From Acidobacteriota bacterium (lineage in GTDB: Bacteria > Acidobacteriota > Thermoanaerobaculia > Multivoradales > JBCCEF01): a DNA stretch of 41,957 nt. The position numbers were made by a program, and so were the translations under genes. Positions within the stretch are counted from its first letter, which is position 1; each line of letters begins with the position of its first letter. Positions 8,623-15,575 of the stretch are shown here, in pieces. Location of the stretch: the NCBI GenBank assembly GCA_039028635.1, contig JBCCHV010000060.1, forward strand, positions 1-41,957, written 5' to 3'. Below the pieces are notes generated by a model. The model saw nothing but the letters and a program-made list of their open reading frames with translations. It had not been told where the DNA came from and searched no databases.

Positions 8623-9109
8623 TCGCTGCCCTCGGAGGTCCGACCACTCCGCCGAGAGCGACAAGAAGGGGTTCGCCTCATTGGCAAGCCGAGGTCCCGG
8701 CCAGGGGTGGGGCCCTCGGACATTCTCGACGTCTCTGATGTCGAAGGACCCAAGAGTCCCTCAGGACTCCTACCCACATACCCTCCTGAGACCCTGACCA
8801 TCGCCACCGCGACCGAACTCTAAAGTCTTTTTAAACAGTTATTTAGAGATCCCCCGACAGAGTTCGGAAGGGTCACCGCACCGACCCCGGGAAGTCGGTA
8901 AATAGGGAGATCCATAAACATATTTTGACTTTCGAATGTCATTCTGGTTTTATTTTCAATCACCAGACATTGGTTACACAGACGTTGATTCCGCCCTCGG
9001 TGGGGGCCGAGGTCGAGGTGGATTCGTCTCACCTGGAACCAGGTCTGGTCGTGTCGTTTTTTTATGAGAAGGCATCAACCACTCGACTCCCGCAAGGGAA
9101 GGAGGCTCC
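8623..9109. other. 487-bp intergenic region with hairpins and an AT-rich promoter-like stretch
   Basis: No convincing gene is seen. CTCAGGA (8760-8766) pairs with TCCTGAG (8784-8790) and may end the dehydrogenase transcript, although no U-tract follows. CCGAACTC (8813-8820) can pair with GAGTTCGG (8860-8867), or its last bases can join CTCTAAA (8818-8824) pairing with TTTAGAG (8842-8848); the two folds exclude each other. A small dyad, ACCTGG-AA-CCAGGT, lies at 9031-9044. Positions 8820-8960 are markedly AT-richer than the surroundings. Confidence 0.5.
8925..8954 (+). promoter_or_regulatory. Candidate sigma-70-type promoter for the exported-protein pair
   Basis: TTGACT at 8925-8930 is followed after 18 bases by TTTATT at 8949-8954, a 5/6 and 4/6 match to the -35 and -10 consensus. 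The stretch is AT-rich in otherwise GC-rich DNA. Transcription from here would give a leader of roughly 150 bases before the ATG at 9110. This was read by eye only. Confidence 0.4.
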
Positions 9110-9667
9110 ATGAGGAAGCATGGAATTCTGCTCCTGATGCTCGCCGCCGCGGTGATTTTCAGCACCATCCCCGCCGCCGCATCCACCTTCGTCGCCATCG
9201 ACACCAAGGACCTGGTCAACAAGTCCGACCAGATCGTTCAAGGCAAGGTCACCGAGACCGAGTCCTTCTGGGACGAGACCGGTCGCGTCATCGTCACCGA
9301 GGCGCTGATCCAGGTCGAAGACACGCTCGCCGGCAAAGCCGAGAGCTGGGTCCGCGTGCGCACCTTCGGCGGTGAGGTCGACGGCTACACGGTGGAGGCC
9401 CACGGCTTTCCGAAGTTCGAGGTCGGTGAGCGTCTGGTGGTCTTCCTCGAGAACCCCGACAACCTCAACGAGGCAAGCCGGGTAATGGCCTATCAGCAAG
9501 GCCACTTCCGCATCGTCGAACAGGACGGTGTCGAGAAGGCCGTTTCTACCGCCGACGGTGGCGGTTCCCTCCTGTCGCTGACCGGTGATCTCGCCCTGGC
9601 GCCGCACTTCGATTCCCTCGACGACCTTCGGCAGCAGGTTCGCAACCTCCGGGCAGACCGGAAATAA
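9110..9667 (+). CDS. Exported protein of unknown function, partner of the matrixin-like protease
   Basis: 185 residues with a strong Shine-Dalgarno (GGAAGGAGG) before the ATG. A signal peptide covers about residues 1-24, ending AAAS. The mature part is a predicted all-beta domain: DLVNKSDQIVQGKVTETES, then VIVTEALIQVEDTLAGK, VRTFGGEVDGY, FEVGERLVVFLE and MAYQQGHFRIV. I know this pattern (a 'possible loss to signal' strand set with GGEVDG and GERVLLFL) from exported proteins beside, or fused to, matrixin-like metalloproteases in environmental bacteria. No catalytic residues are evident. Only 28 bases separate it from the downstream protease gene, so the two are one transcription unit. A prodomain, inhibitor or chaperone role for the protease is inference. 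Confidence 0.75.
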   Translation: MRKHGILLLMLAAAVIFSTIPAAASTFVAIDTKDLVNKSDQIVQGKVTETESFWDETGRVIVTEALIQVEDTLAGKAESWVRVRTFGGEVDGYTVEAHGFPKFEVGERLVVFLENPDNLNEASRVMAYQQGHFRIVEQDGVEKAVSTADGGGSLLSLTGDLALAPHFDSLDDLRQQVRNLRADRK

Positions 9668-9695
9668 CCACCACTGATCCAGGGAAGGCAAAACG

Positions 9696-10448
9696 ATGAA
9701 AAAGCACTCTCGTCTCATCATCGCGGTCGCTCTCGTCAGCCTGGTGGTCGCGACCGCCGCTTCGGCCTATGTTCTGCTCAGCCCGCGTCGGAGCTGGAGC
9801 AGCACGCCTAACTACATCGTCGACAACCGCGGCCTGAGCTCCGTCAACGACGGCAACGGCGGCACCACCCGCACCCGCAACGCCATCGTCTCGAGCGCCG
9901 CCTGGAACGGCGCCGGCGCCGGCACCGTGATCAACGCCACGATCGGCTCGGTGGCCAGCTTCAGCCTCGGCGACAACGTGCCGATGCTCAACTTCCGCGA
10001 CCCGATCGGTGCCTGCACCGGCACCTGCCTGGCGGCTAACTTCACAGGCTTCTTCACCGGCGGCACCATCAACGATGCCGACATCGTCACCAACACCGCC
10101 TATAGCTGGACCTCCCAAGGCGAGGATCCGGGTGGCTCCGGCTGCAGCGGCGAGTTCTACATCGAAGGTGTGATGGTGCACGAGATCGGCCACGGCCTCG
10201 GCATTGCCCACACCAACGTCAGCGGCGCCACCATGTTCCCCTCGGTGTCGGCGTGCAACAACGGCCCGGCGACCACCGCGGCCGACGACAACGCCGCCAT
10301 CAACGACCTCTACGGCGGTGGCGGCGGCGGCGGCCCGAACTCGTGCTTGGGCAACTGCGGCGGTCAGGCGCCGGGCGGCTGCTGGTGTGATCGCTTCTGC
10401 GCCTTCTTCGGCGACTGCTGCAGCGACAAGGTCGCGCGGTGCGGCTAG
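9696..10448 (+). CDS. Exported matrixin-like (M10-type) metalloprotease with somatomedin-B-like C-terminal domain
   Basis: 250 residues, with AGGGAAGG ahead of the ATG. An N-terminal signal/anchor covers residues 1-25. The catalytic domain has the metzincin zinc motif HEIGHGLGIAH (H162, E163, H166, H172) and a Met-turn methionine at about M180 (ATMFPS), as in matrixins. A glycine-rich linker (about residues 206-214) leads to a 36-residue module with eight cysteines: SCLGNC, GCWCDRFC, GDCC, then a final C. This spacing is that of somatomedin-B domains, which are best known from vitronectin and other animal proteins. There is no separate cysteine-switch propeptide, so latency may depend on another factor, perhaps the upstream gene product. 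It is expected to act outside the cell on protein substrates. Confidence 0.87.
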   Translation: MKKHSRLIIAVALVSLVVATAASAYVLLSPRRSWSSTPNYIVDNRGLSSVNDGNGGTTRTRNAIVSSAAWNGAGAGTVINATIGSVASFSLGDNVPMLNFRDPIGACTGTCLAANFTGFFTGGTINDADIVTNTAYSWTSQGEDPGGSGCSGEFYIEGVMVHEIGHGLGIAHTNVSGATMFPSVSACNNGPATTAADDNAAINDLYGGGGGGGPNSCLGNCGGQAPGGCWCDRFCAFFGDCCSDKVARCG

Positions 10449-10492
10449 TTTCCGACTGAGCGGCTCGGCAAAGCTTTGCCGGGCTCGCTTCG

Positions 10493-10518
10493 AGCCCCCT
10501 CTCCGGAGGGGGCTTTTT
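10493..10518 (+). terminator. Rho-independent terminator after the protease gene
   Basis: AGCCCCCT (10493-10500) pairs with AGGGGGCT (10507-10514) around a 6-base loop, and TTTTT follows. A perfect 16-bp palindrome, CGGCAAAGCTTTGCCG (10466-10481), lies just upstream. Together they should end the 9110-10448 transcript. Confidence 0.85.
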
Positions 10519-10774
10519 CATGGGCGCCATCTTGTGAACTTGGGCCAGCCCTCACCAGAGCCCTTGGCGAGGGGCCACAGGTGGCAGAAGATGGAGCATC
10601 CGCCGGCACCGCGAACTGGTCGTACGGAAATTCTGCGAGGAGCGCAACCGGCGAATAACGCAGCAGGTTCAGCGACATACGGCCGTGCAGCGGAGATCGA
10701 GTGAGAAGATCGGGCTAGAATCGAATCCGATACTCATCGTGGCAATGCAACTCCTAGGGAAGGATGGGAAGAAA
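10519..10774. other. Intergenic stretch before the next exported-protein gene
   Basis: No gene is supported. The 3' end holds a good Shine-Dalgarno (GGGAAGG with a further GGGAAG) before the ATG at 10775. A possible -10, TAGAAT, lies near 10724, without a clear -35. An in-frame ATG further upstream (10745) is possible but would spoil the signal peptide. Confidence 0.4.
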
Positions 10775-11518
10775 ATGAGATTCTCCAACTGGCTGGGCGC
10801 TCCGCTCCTCGCCCTCGCCCTGCTGGCCTCCGCCGCCAGCGCTGAGATCGTCGACGAGAACAGTCCGTCCTGGGCCTTCTTCGAAGAAATTCCCGCCGGT
10901 CTCGGTAGCTTCGGCCCCGGCCCGGACACCCCACCGATGGGCAATGGCAGCGCCGCCTTCGCCATCGACGGCACCGGCCGGCTCATCCTGGGCACCAACC
11001 GCTTCGCCGGCACCCGTCTCGACCAGCTCACCACCTTGACCTACTGGACCTATCGCAGCTCCGGCAGCTCGAGCGTCGCCATCAGCCTGCAGCTCAACGT
11101 CGACTACGACCTCACCGATGGCGACGGCAGTTGGCAAGGACGCCTGGTGTTCGAGCCCAGCAACACGCCGACGGCGATTCTCGACAACACCTGGCAAGAA
11201 TGGGACAGCCTCGCCGGCTCCTGGTGGTCGAGCGGAGCCCCGGGCAACGGCACCTGTCCGATCTCGTCTCCATGCACCACGGCGGAGGTCCTCTCGGCCT
11301 TCCCGGACGCGGGCATCCAGGCCGGACCCATACTCGGAGTGCTGCTGCTCAAGGCCGGTGGCCCCTGGGCCCCGGCCTTCTTCGGCGCCGCCGACGGACT
11401 CACCGTCGGCGTTGACGGCACCGACACGGTGTTCGACTTCGAAGAGGACGCGGTGCGCATCTTCGTCGACGGCTTCGAGTCCGGAACCACGCTGGCCTGG
11501 AGCGATACGGTTCTCTAG
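10775..11518 (+). CDS. Exported protein of unknown function with DGFESG-type C-terminal tail
   Basis: 247 residues. The ATG at 10775 is chosen over earlier in-frame starts because it sits after GGGAAG and begins a clean signal peptide (MRFSNWLGAPLLALALLASAASA). The mature protein is rich in Gly, Ser, Thr and aromatic residues: FAGTRLDQLTTLTYWTYR, SVAISLQLNVDYD, WQGRLVFEPSNTP, GLTVGVDGTDTVFDFE. This reads as a beta-sandwich, carbohydrate-binding-like or jelly-roll fold, but no enzyme motif is seen. The last 20 residues contain VDGFESGTTLAWS, nearly identical to the tail of the sugar dehydrogenase ending at 8622. Its stop codon TAG is the first three bases of a repeat element. The function is unknown. 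Confidence 0.75.
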   Translation: MRFSNWLGAPLLALALLASAASAEIVDENSPSWAFFEEIPAGLGSFGPGPDTPPMGNGSAAFAIDGTGRLILGTNRFAGTRLDQLTTLTYWTYRSSGSSSVAISLQLNVDYDLTDGDGSWQGRLVFEPSNTPTAILDNTWQEWDSLAGSWWSSGAPGNGTCPISSPCTTAEVLSAFPDAGIQAGPILGVLLLKAGGPWAPAFFGAADGLTVGVDGTDTVFDFEEDAVRIFVDGFESGTTLAWSDTVL

Positions 11519-11927
11519 CAGGCTGCTGAAAAAGGCCGCTTCGCGTCCTTTTCCAGGCCTGCTAGCTGTCTGTTTCGAGAGGGGCTACGCGCCCCTGACT
11601 GCGCGTCCCGGGCTGAGCGCCCCTGACTGCGCGTCCCGCTCCGGCCTAAGAAGCATGGTTCTTGGGCCTCCTCTCCCGTCGCGGCGGCGGCTGAGCCGCC
11701 GAGCCCTCTCGGGCCCGGAAGCAGTTTGCTGAAAAACTCTTGACTCGGAGCATCTTTGGTCCTCAAGAGCTCCCGAGCCCGAGGGGCGAGGCGGCGGCTG
11801 AGCCGCCGAGGACGGGGGTGAAGGCGCGCGACATGCGCGCGCGCTTGAGGGAGGCGCCTTTAGCCCCCCTGAAAATAAACAGCAGGCGCTGAAGAAGCCG
11901 CCACGCGGCTTTTTCAGCAGCCTGCTA
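11516..11927. repeat. Long composite inverted-repeat element filling a convergent intergenic region
   Basis: The element starts TAGCAGGCTGCTGAAAAAGG and ends with the inverse CTTTTTCAGCAGCCTGCTA-type sequence. Its two outer TAGs are the stop codons of the flanking convergent genes. Each end can fold on itself (for example, 11881-11927 forms a stem of about 20 bp). The inner part, from about 11570 to 11725, is an inverted copy of 15397-15530. It contains a 22-base unit twice, at 11589-11610 and 11617-11638 (period 28), where the other copy has it once. A second module (about 11727-11927) carries further GC-rich palindromes. No open reading frame has a coding character. It is probably a non-autonomous mobile element or a REP-like structure that also acts as a bidirectional transcript end. 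Confidence 0.8.
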
Positions 11928-12890
11928 GCCGGCGGCGCAGGGCTCCGACAGGGCGACGGGTTCGTCCTCGGGCTCGCTCTTCTCCACCTTGCGCGGACGC
12001 TTGGAAAGCAGCGCCACGGCCCCGAGGATGAAGCCGCCGGCGATCAGGGTCCGCCAGCCCACCGGCTCGCCGGCGAACAGCCAACCGAGGATCACCGCCA
12101 CCACCGGATTGACGTAGGCGTAGGTGGCGACCAGGGTCGGGTCGACGTTGCGCACCATCCAGGCATAGGCGCTGAAGGCGATCAACGAGCCGAAGACGAT
12201 CAGGTAGGCCAAGGCCGCCAGGGAAGTGAGAGAAAAGGCGCTCGGATCGAGATTCTGAAACTCGCCGAAGCCGGCGCCCGTCAAGCCCAACAGCGCGCCA
12301 CCGGTCAGCATCTGCAGGCTGGTCGCCAAGGGGTTCGACTCGGGCATGTCGGCGCGCCGCGAGTAGAGAGAGCCGATCGCCCAGGAAAGGGCCGCCAAGG
12401 GCACCGCCACCGCCGCCGGCCAGTACAGGCCGCCACCTTCGGGCGAGTTACCCGGCGCCGTCAAGACGGCCACGCCGACGAAACCCACCACGATGGCGAA
12501 GACGGTTCGCGGAGTCGGCCGCTCACCGCTGCGCGACAGCATCAGGAGGAGCACGATCCACAAGGGCTCGGTGCCCACCAGCAGCGCCGCCCAGCCGGAC
12601 GGAATGTAGTGCTCCGCCCACACCACCAAGCCGTTGCCGCCGAGCAGGAGCAGGCCACCGATGATGGCAGCGTGACGCCACTGCCGGCCGGTCGGGGCCT
12701 TGGCACCGCGCCAGCGCGCCCAGCCGTAGAGCACCAAGCCGGCGATCACGAAGCGAACGCTCGCCATGGTGAAGGTCGGCAGGGTCTCGATGGCGAAGCG
12801 AATCGCCAGGTAGGTCGAGCCCCAGATCAGATAGACGGCGGTGAAGGACAGGATCATCTTGAGGCGAAAGGCCCGCTGTGCTTCGGTCAT
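11925..12890 (-). CDS. EamA/DMT-superfamily exporter
   Basis: 321 residues, about ten hydrophobic segments in two EamA repeats. The first repeat opens with FTAVYLIWGSTYLAIRFAIETLPT, the usual start of YedA-like members, and the second with AWMVRNVDPTLVATYAYVNPVVA. The ATG at 12890 overlaps the stop of the upstream regulator gene as ATGA, so this start is preferred over longer in-frame extensions. DMT exporters of this group commonly export amino acids or other small metabolites. Coupling to an Lrp/AsnC regulator suggests that an amino acid is both signal and substrate, which is inference. The last residues are charged and cytoplasmic. The stop codon TAG belongs to the adjacent repeat element. 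Confidence 0.88.
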   Translation of the reverse strand: MTEAQRAFRLKMILSFTAVYLIWGSTYLAIRFAIETLPTFTMASVRFVIAGLVLYGWARWRGAKAPTGRQWRHAAIIGGLLLLGGNGLVVWAEHYIPSGWAALLVGTEPLWIVLLLMLSRSGERPTPRTVFAIVVGFVGVAVLTAPGNSPEGGGLYWPAAVAVPLAALSWAIGSLYSRRADMPESNPLATSLQMLTGGALLGLTGAGFGEFQNLDPSAFSLTSLAALAYLIVFGSLIAFSAYAWMVRNVDPTLVATYAYVNPVVAVILGWLFAGEPVGWRTLIAGGFILGAVALLSKRPRKVEKSEPEDEPVALSEPCAAG

Positions 12891-13360
12891 GAGGACTCCT
12901 CCTGCTGCATTTCGAGCGGCAGACGCCCAGTTTCTTTCATGCTGTCGAGAACCACCGTCGTACGCGTCGAAACCACCGCGGGAATGCACCCGATGCGCTT
13001 CCGCAACAGTCTGCCGAGATCACTCCCGGAGGTCGCCCGCACTTTCACCAAGTAGCAGTCCTCTCCCGCGACGTGGTGGACTTCGAGAACCTCCGGCAAG
13101 GCGGCGAGAGCTTCCCCGGCGCTGTCCTCGCTGGCCACTTCCTCGGTCCTCACGAAGACGTAGGCCAGCAGACCGAGGCCGAGAGCCCGCGGGTTGAGCC
13201 GCGCTTCATAGCCCTCGAGAACGCCATTGCGCTCCAGCTTGCGAATGCGCTCGAGCACCGCCGAAGCCGCGAGATCCACCTGCCGCGCAATCGCTGCGTT
13301 GGATTCGCGAGCGTTTTCCTGCAGTATTTCGAGAATTTTGCGGTCAATACTGTCGATCAT
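12887..13360 (-). CDS. Lrp/AsnC-family transcriptional regulator
   Basis: 157 residues. The N-terminal AsnC-type winged helix-turn-helix (LDRKIL-like start, then NAAIARQVDLAASAVLERIRK) is followed by the RAM ligand-binding domain (LAYVFVRTEE, VLEVHHVAGEDCYLVKVRA, GCIPAVVSTRTTVVL). The length is typical. The ATG ends at 13360. Its stop overlaps the exporter start as ATGA, so regulator and exporter form one operon, a common arrangement for amino-acid-responsive export. The intergenic region upstream has operator-like repeats, suggesting autoregulation and possibly control of the divergent lipase-like gene. Confidence 0.92.
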   Translation of the reverse strand: MIDSIDRKILEILQENARESNAAIARQVDLAASAVLERIRKLERNGVLEGYEARLNPRALGLGLLAYVFVRTEEVASEDSAGEALAALPEVLEVHHVAGEDCYLVKVRATSGSDLGRLLRKRIGCIPAVVSTRTTVVLDSMKETGRLPLEMQQEESS

Positions 13361-13382
13361 TCTCCATCACCTCGATTTCACC

Positions 13383-13523
13383 GACGATTCGACTGCAATA
13401 ATGGACGAAAGAGCGTCCCCTGTCAACCCGATTCTTGCGAATCTCCAGACGATTCAACTGTCAATAGACCATCAGGCCGACGTAACGACGACCGATTGCT
13501 TACATCGCCGACATTAAGTCGGC
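13383..13523. promoter_or_regulatory. Candidate operator cluster between divergent regulator and hydrolase genes
   Basis: A 13-base direct repeat, GACGATTCGACTG at 13383-13395 and GACGATTCAACTG at 13448-13460, is spaced 65 bases apart, close to six helical turns; both copies are followed by CAATA. Downstream is a perfect dyad, GCCGAC-ATTAA-GTCGGC, at 13507-13523. An AT-rich-centred dyad with phased repeats suits an Lrp-type octamer wrapping DNA. The assignment to this regulator is inference. Confidence 0.5.
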
Positions 13524-13617
13524 ATCATCCGTCTAACGATTGGGTCGAGCGGAATGCTCAGGTCAGTCGCCCCACGGGCGCAAAATCTCTCCTTCGGACG
13601 AGCCGGCCGGCGAAACG

Positions 13618-13655
13618 CTTCCTCCTCCCTCAGCCACCCTCGGGGGAGGAGGAAG
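13618..13655 (+). promoter_or_regulatory. Hairpin masking the Shine-Dalgarno of the lipase-like gene
   Basis: CTTCCTCCTCCC (13618-13629) is perfectly complementary to GGGAGGAGGAAG (13644-13655): a 12-bp stem with a 14-base loop. The 3' arm is the whole Shine-Dalgarno region, ending five bases before the ATG at 13660. Folded mRNA should block ribosome entry, so a switch (temperature, ligand, protein or antisense RNA) or translation-coupled opening is expected. Smaller hairpins lie upstream (CGCCC-CAC-GGGCG at about 13568-13580). Confidence 0.7.
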
Positions 13656-13659
13656 AAAA

Positions 13660-15354
13660 ATGTCGATATCGCAACGAGTTTTACTGACTGCCGGCCTATC
13701 GGTGGCAGCCCTTGTCCTTTCCGCCTGCCAGGCCCCACCCTGCACGTCGGCGCCGGCGAATCCCATCGGCTCGCCGGTGAGCGACAGCGAGTGGAAGGCG
13801 TCGGTGCGCAACAACTGCTTCGGTAATCTGTCGCGGCTCAACCGCTGGTTCGGGAAGACGACCACCATCGTCCCCAAACAGAGCCCGGCCCAGTTCTTCA
13901 TTCCGGTGGGCGAGGCGCGCCTCAACCAGGGCATCGACTCCGGCAATGTCGTGGTGCTGGTGCACGGCTGGGCTCCCGGCTTCCGGGGGGCCGTCGATCG
14001 CGCCGGTGGCCGCCTGCTGTGGTGGCAGGACGGAGCCACCAATTCGGACGGAATCTTCACCTCTGATTGGGCCTGGGTCGCCACCCGGGGTGACGACATT
14101 CCCTTGACCATCACCGAGACCGGCACCTTCCAGGAGATCATCGGCCACGACGCCGATGCCATCGTGCTCGGCTACTCGTGGATCGACGACTCGTCCACCA
14201 TCGACGACTCCTTCGTCGACCTCGAGTACGTCTATCGCTCCGAGGCCTACACCAGCACCAACGGCCTGCGCCTGGCCAACGCCCTCGAGCAGACCCTGGG
14301 GCCGAGATTCTGGAGCAATCCCACCAACACCCTCCAGCTGATCGGCCACAGTCACGGCTCGAAGGTCGCCACGGTGGCCACCCTGGCGCTGCAGCAGCGC
14401 GGACGGCGGGTGCACCACCTGACCACCCTCGATTCACCCGAGAGCAGCATCACCCTCGAGGGCAACGGCGCCAATCTGCTCGGCTTCTACCTCAATCAGA
14501 TCAACACCAACGACGGCATCGGCGCGACTTCCGGGACCTTCGTCGACAACTACGTGTCCTACTTCGGAGTCGCCTTCCAGGGCACCACAAACGCCAACCG
14601 CATCGTCAACACCATCTTGAATCCCGAGGTCTACTCCTGCACCTCCGCCGGCGACCGCCACTCCTACTCCGCGGAGTGGTACGGCGGCGCCGCGGCGGCG
14701 GCCAAGAAGTTCAACCTGTTCGCCCTCGGTCTCGACTGGCCGCCACCGCAGATCCCTAACCGACCAGCCCTCAACCAACGGTGGAGAGGCGGCATCACGG
14801 AGCCCAACCAGTGGCCCTTGACGGCCGGGCTGCTGGGCTCGCTGGGCTGTCTCTCGAGCGCCAAGGGCTGCATCTACAGCTCCACCCCGACGGTGGTCAA
14901 AACCCTGAACAGCTTCGGCAACACCAGCGGCAACCCCACCGGCACCCTGACCATGAGCGCCAGCGGCAACGGCGTCATCTCCGGCTACCGCGGCTCCACC
15001 GGCTTCGGCTCGAGCCAGTTCGGCATCGGCTTCGATCTCGAATGGACGAATCCGCAGGACGGCGACTACCTGGTGATCACCGGCAGCACCGATCCCGTCG
15101 GCACCCAGGAAGTTCTGTTCGTGATGGACGGCAAGTCGGCAATCACCGGGCGCAACCCGGTGGCGATCAACGCCTTCGTCGTCGACAGCCTGGAGTTCTT
15201 CGTCTACTTCCTGCCAACGCCGAACAACCGCATCGGTCGAGTGACCCTGAGCGGCCTCGCGGCGGTCAACCAAGACTGTCCCTCGACCGCCGATCTCGAC
15301 CAGGAGGGCGACCCCGACGCCGAGCTGGCCACGACGGAGACCGAGGACGCCTAG
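13660..15354 (+). CDS. Lipoprotein alpha/beta hydrolase (lipase/esterase-like)
   Basis: 564 residues. The ATG at 13660 follows a very strong purine-rich Shine-Dalgarno and starts a lipoprotein signal ending in the lipobox LSAC. The body is an alpha/beta hydrolase: an oxyanion-hole strand VVVLVHGWAPG, a nucleophile elbow GHSHGS (Ser in LQLIGHSHGSKVAT), a likely acid in LTTLDSPES and a candidate His in DRHSYSAEW. The hydrolase domain ends around residue 370. About 190 further residues form a beta-rich domain (GTLTMSASGNGVISGY, DGDYLVITGSTDP, FVVDSLEFFVYFLP) with no assigned family. The tail is acidic and the TAG stop is provided by a repeat. It should act at the cell surface or in the periplasm on esters. 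The control hairpin upstream is its oddest feature. Confidence 0.78.
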   Translation: MSISQRVLLTAGLSVAALVLSACQAPPCTSAPANPIGSPVSDSEWKASVRNNCFGNLSRLNRWFGKTTTIVPKQSPAQFFIPVGEARLNQGIDSGNVVVLVHGWAPGFRGAVDRAGGRLLWWQDGATNSDGIFTSDWAWVATRGDDIPLTITETGTFQEIIGHDADAIVLGYSWIDDSSTIDDSFVDLEYVYRSEAYTSTNGLRLANALEQTLGPRFWSNPTNTLQLIGHSHGSKVATVATLALQQRGRRVHHLTTLDSPESSITLEGNGANLLGFYLNQINTNDGIGATSGTFVDNYVSYFGVAFQGTTNANRIVNTILNPEVYSCTSAGDRHSYSAEWYGGAAAAAKKFNLFALGLDWPPPQIPNRPALNQRWRGGITEPNQWPLTAGLLGSLGCLSSAKGCIYSSTPTVVKTLNSFGNTSGNPTGTLTMSASGNGVISGYRGSTGFGSSQFGIGFDLEWTNPQDGDYLVITGSTDPVGTQEVLFVMDGKSAITGRNPVAINAFVVDSLEFFVYFLPTPNNRIGRVTLSGLAAVNQDCPSTADLDQEGDPDAELATTETEDA

Positions 15355-15575
15355 CAGGTTGCTGAAAAACTCATCGTCAACCTGCTCCCGGGCCCGGAAG
15401 GGCCCGGCGGCGGCTTAGCCGCCGCGACGGGAGAGGAGGCCCAAGAACCGCGCTTCTTGGGCCGGAGAGGGGCGCTCAGCCCGGGACGCGCAGTCAGGGG
15501 CGCGTAGCCCCTCTCGGAAATAACAGCTAGCAGCGCTGGAAAAGTCGCGAAGCGGACTTTTTCAGCAGCCTGCTA
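15352..15575. repeat. Second long inverted-repeat element, inverted copy of the one at 11516
   Basis: It fills the whole gap between two convergent genes. The left end is TAGCAGGTTGCTGAAAAA and the right end, read on the minus strand, is TAGCAGGCTGCTGAAAAAG; their TAGs are the stop codons of the hydrolase and ppc genes. Read on the minus strand, the inner 130 bases match the plus-strand inner module at about 11570-11725. The ends fold as hairpins (for example, 15528-15574). No coding frame is credible. Confidence 0.8.

Noticed and set aside
8925-9113. Possible 62-residue gene in the AT-rich intergenic region
   Set aside because: There is no ribosome site, it contains the promoter-like boxes and overlaps the Shine-Dalgarno of the next gene; the translation has no pattern.
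11516-11927. Insertion sequence with transposase
   Set aside because: Ends are inverted repeats, but the interior has no credible coding frame; if mobile, it is non-autonomous.
13561-13620. Possible cyclic-di-GMP (GEMM-type) riboswitch upstream of the hydrolase gene
   Set aside because: A GGGCGCAAAA stretch resembles part of the motif, but the GGCAAACC partner and GAAA tetraloop are missing at the required distance.
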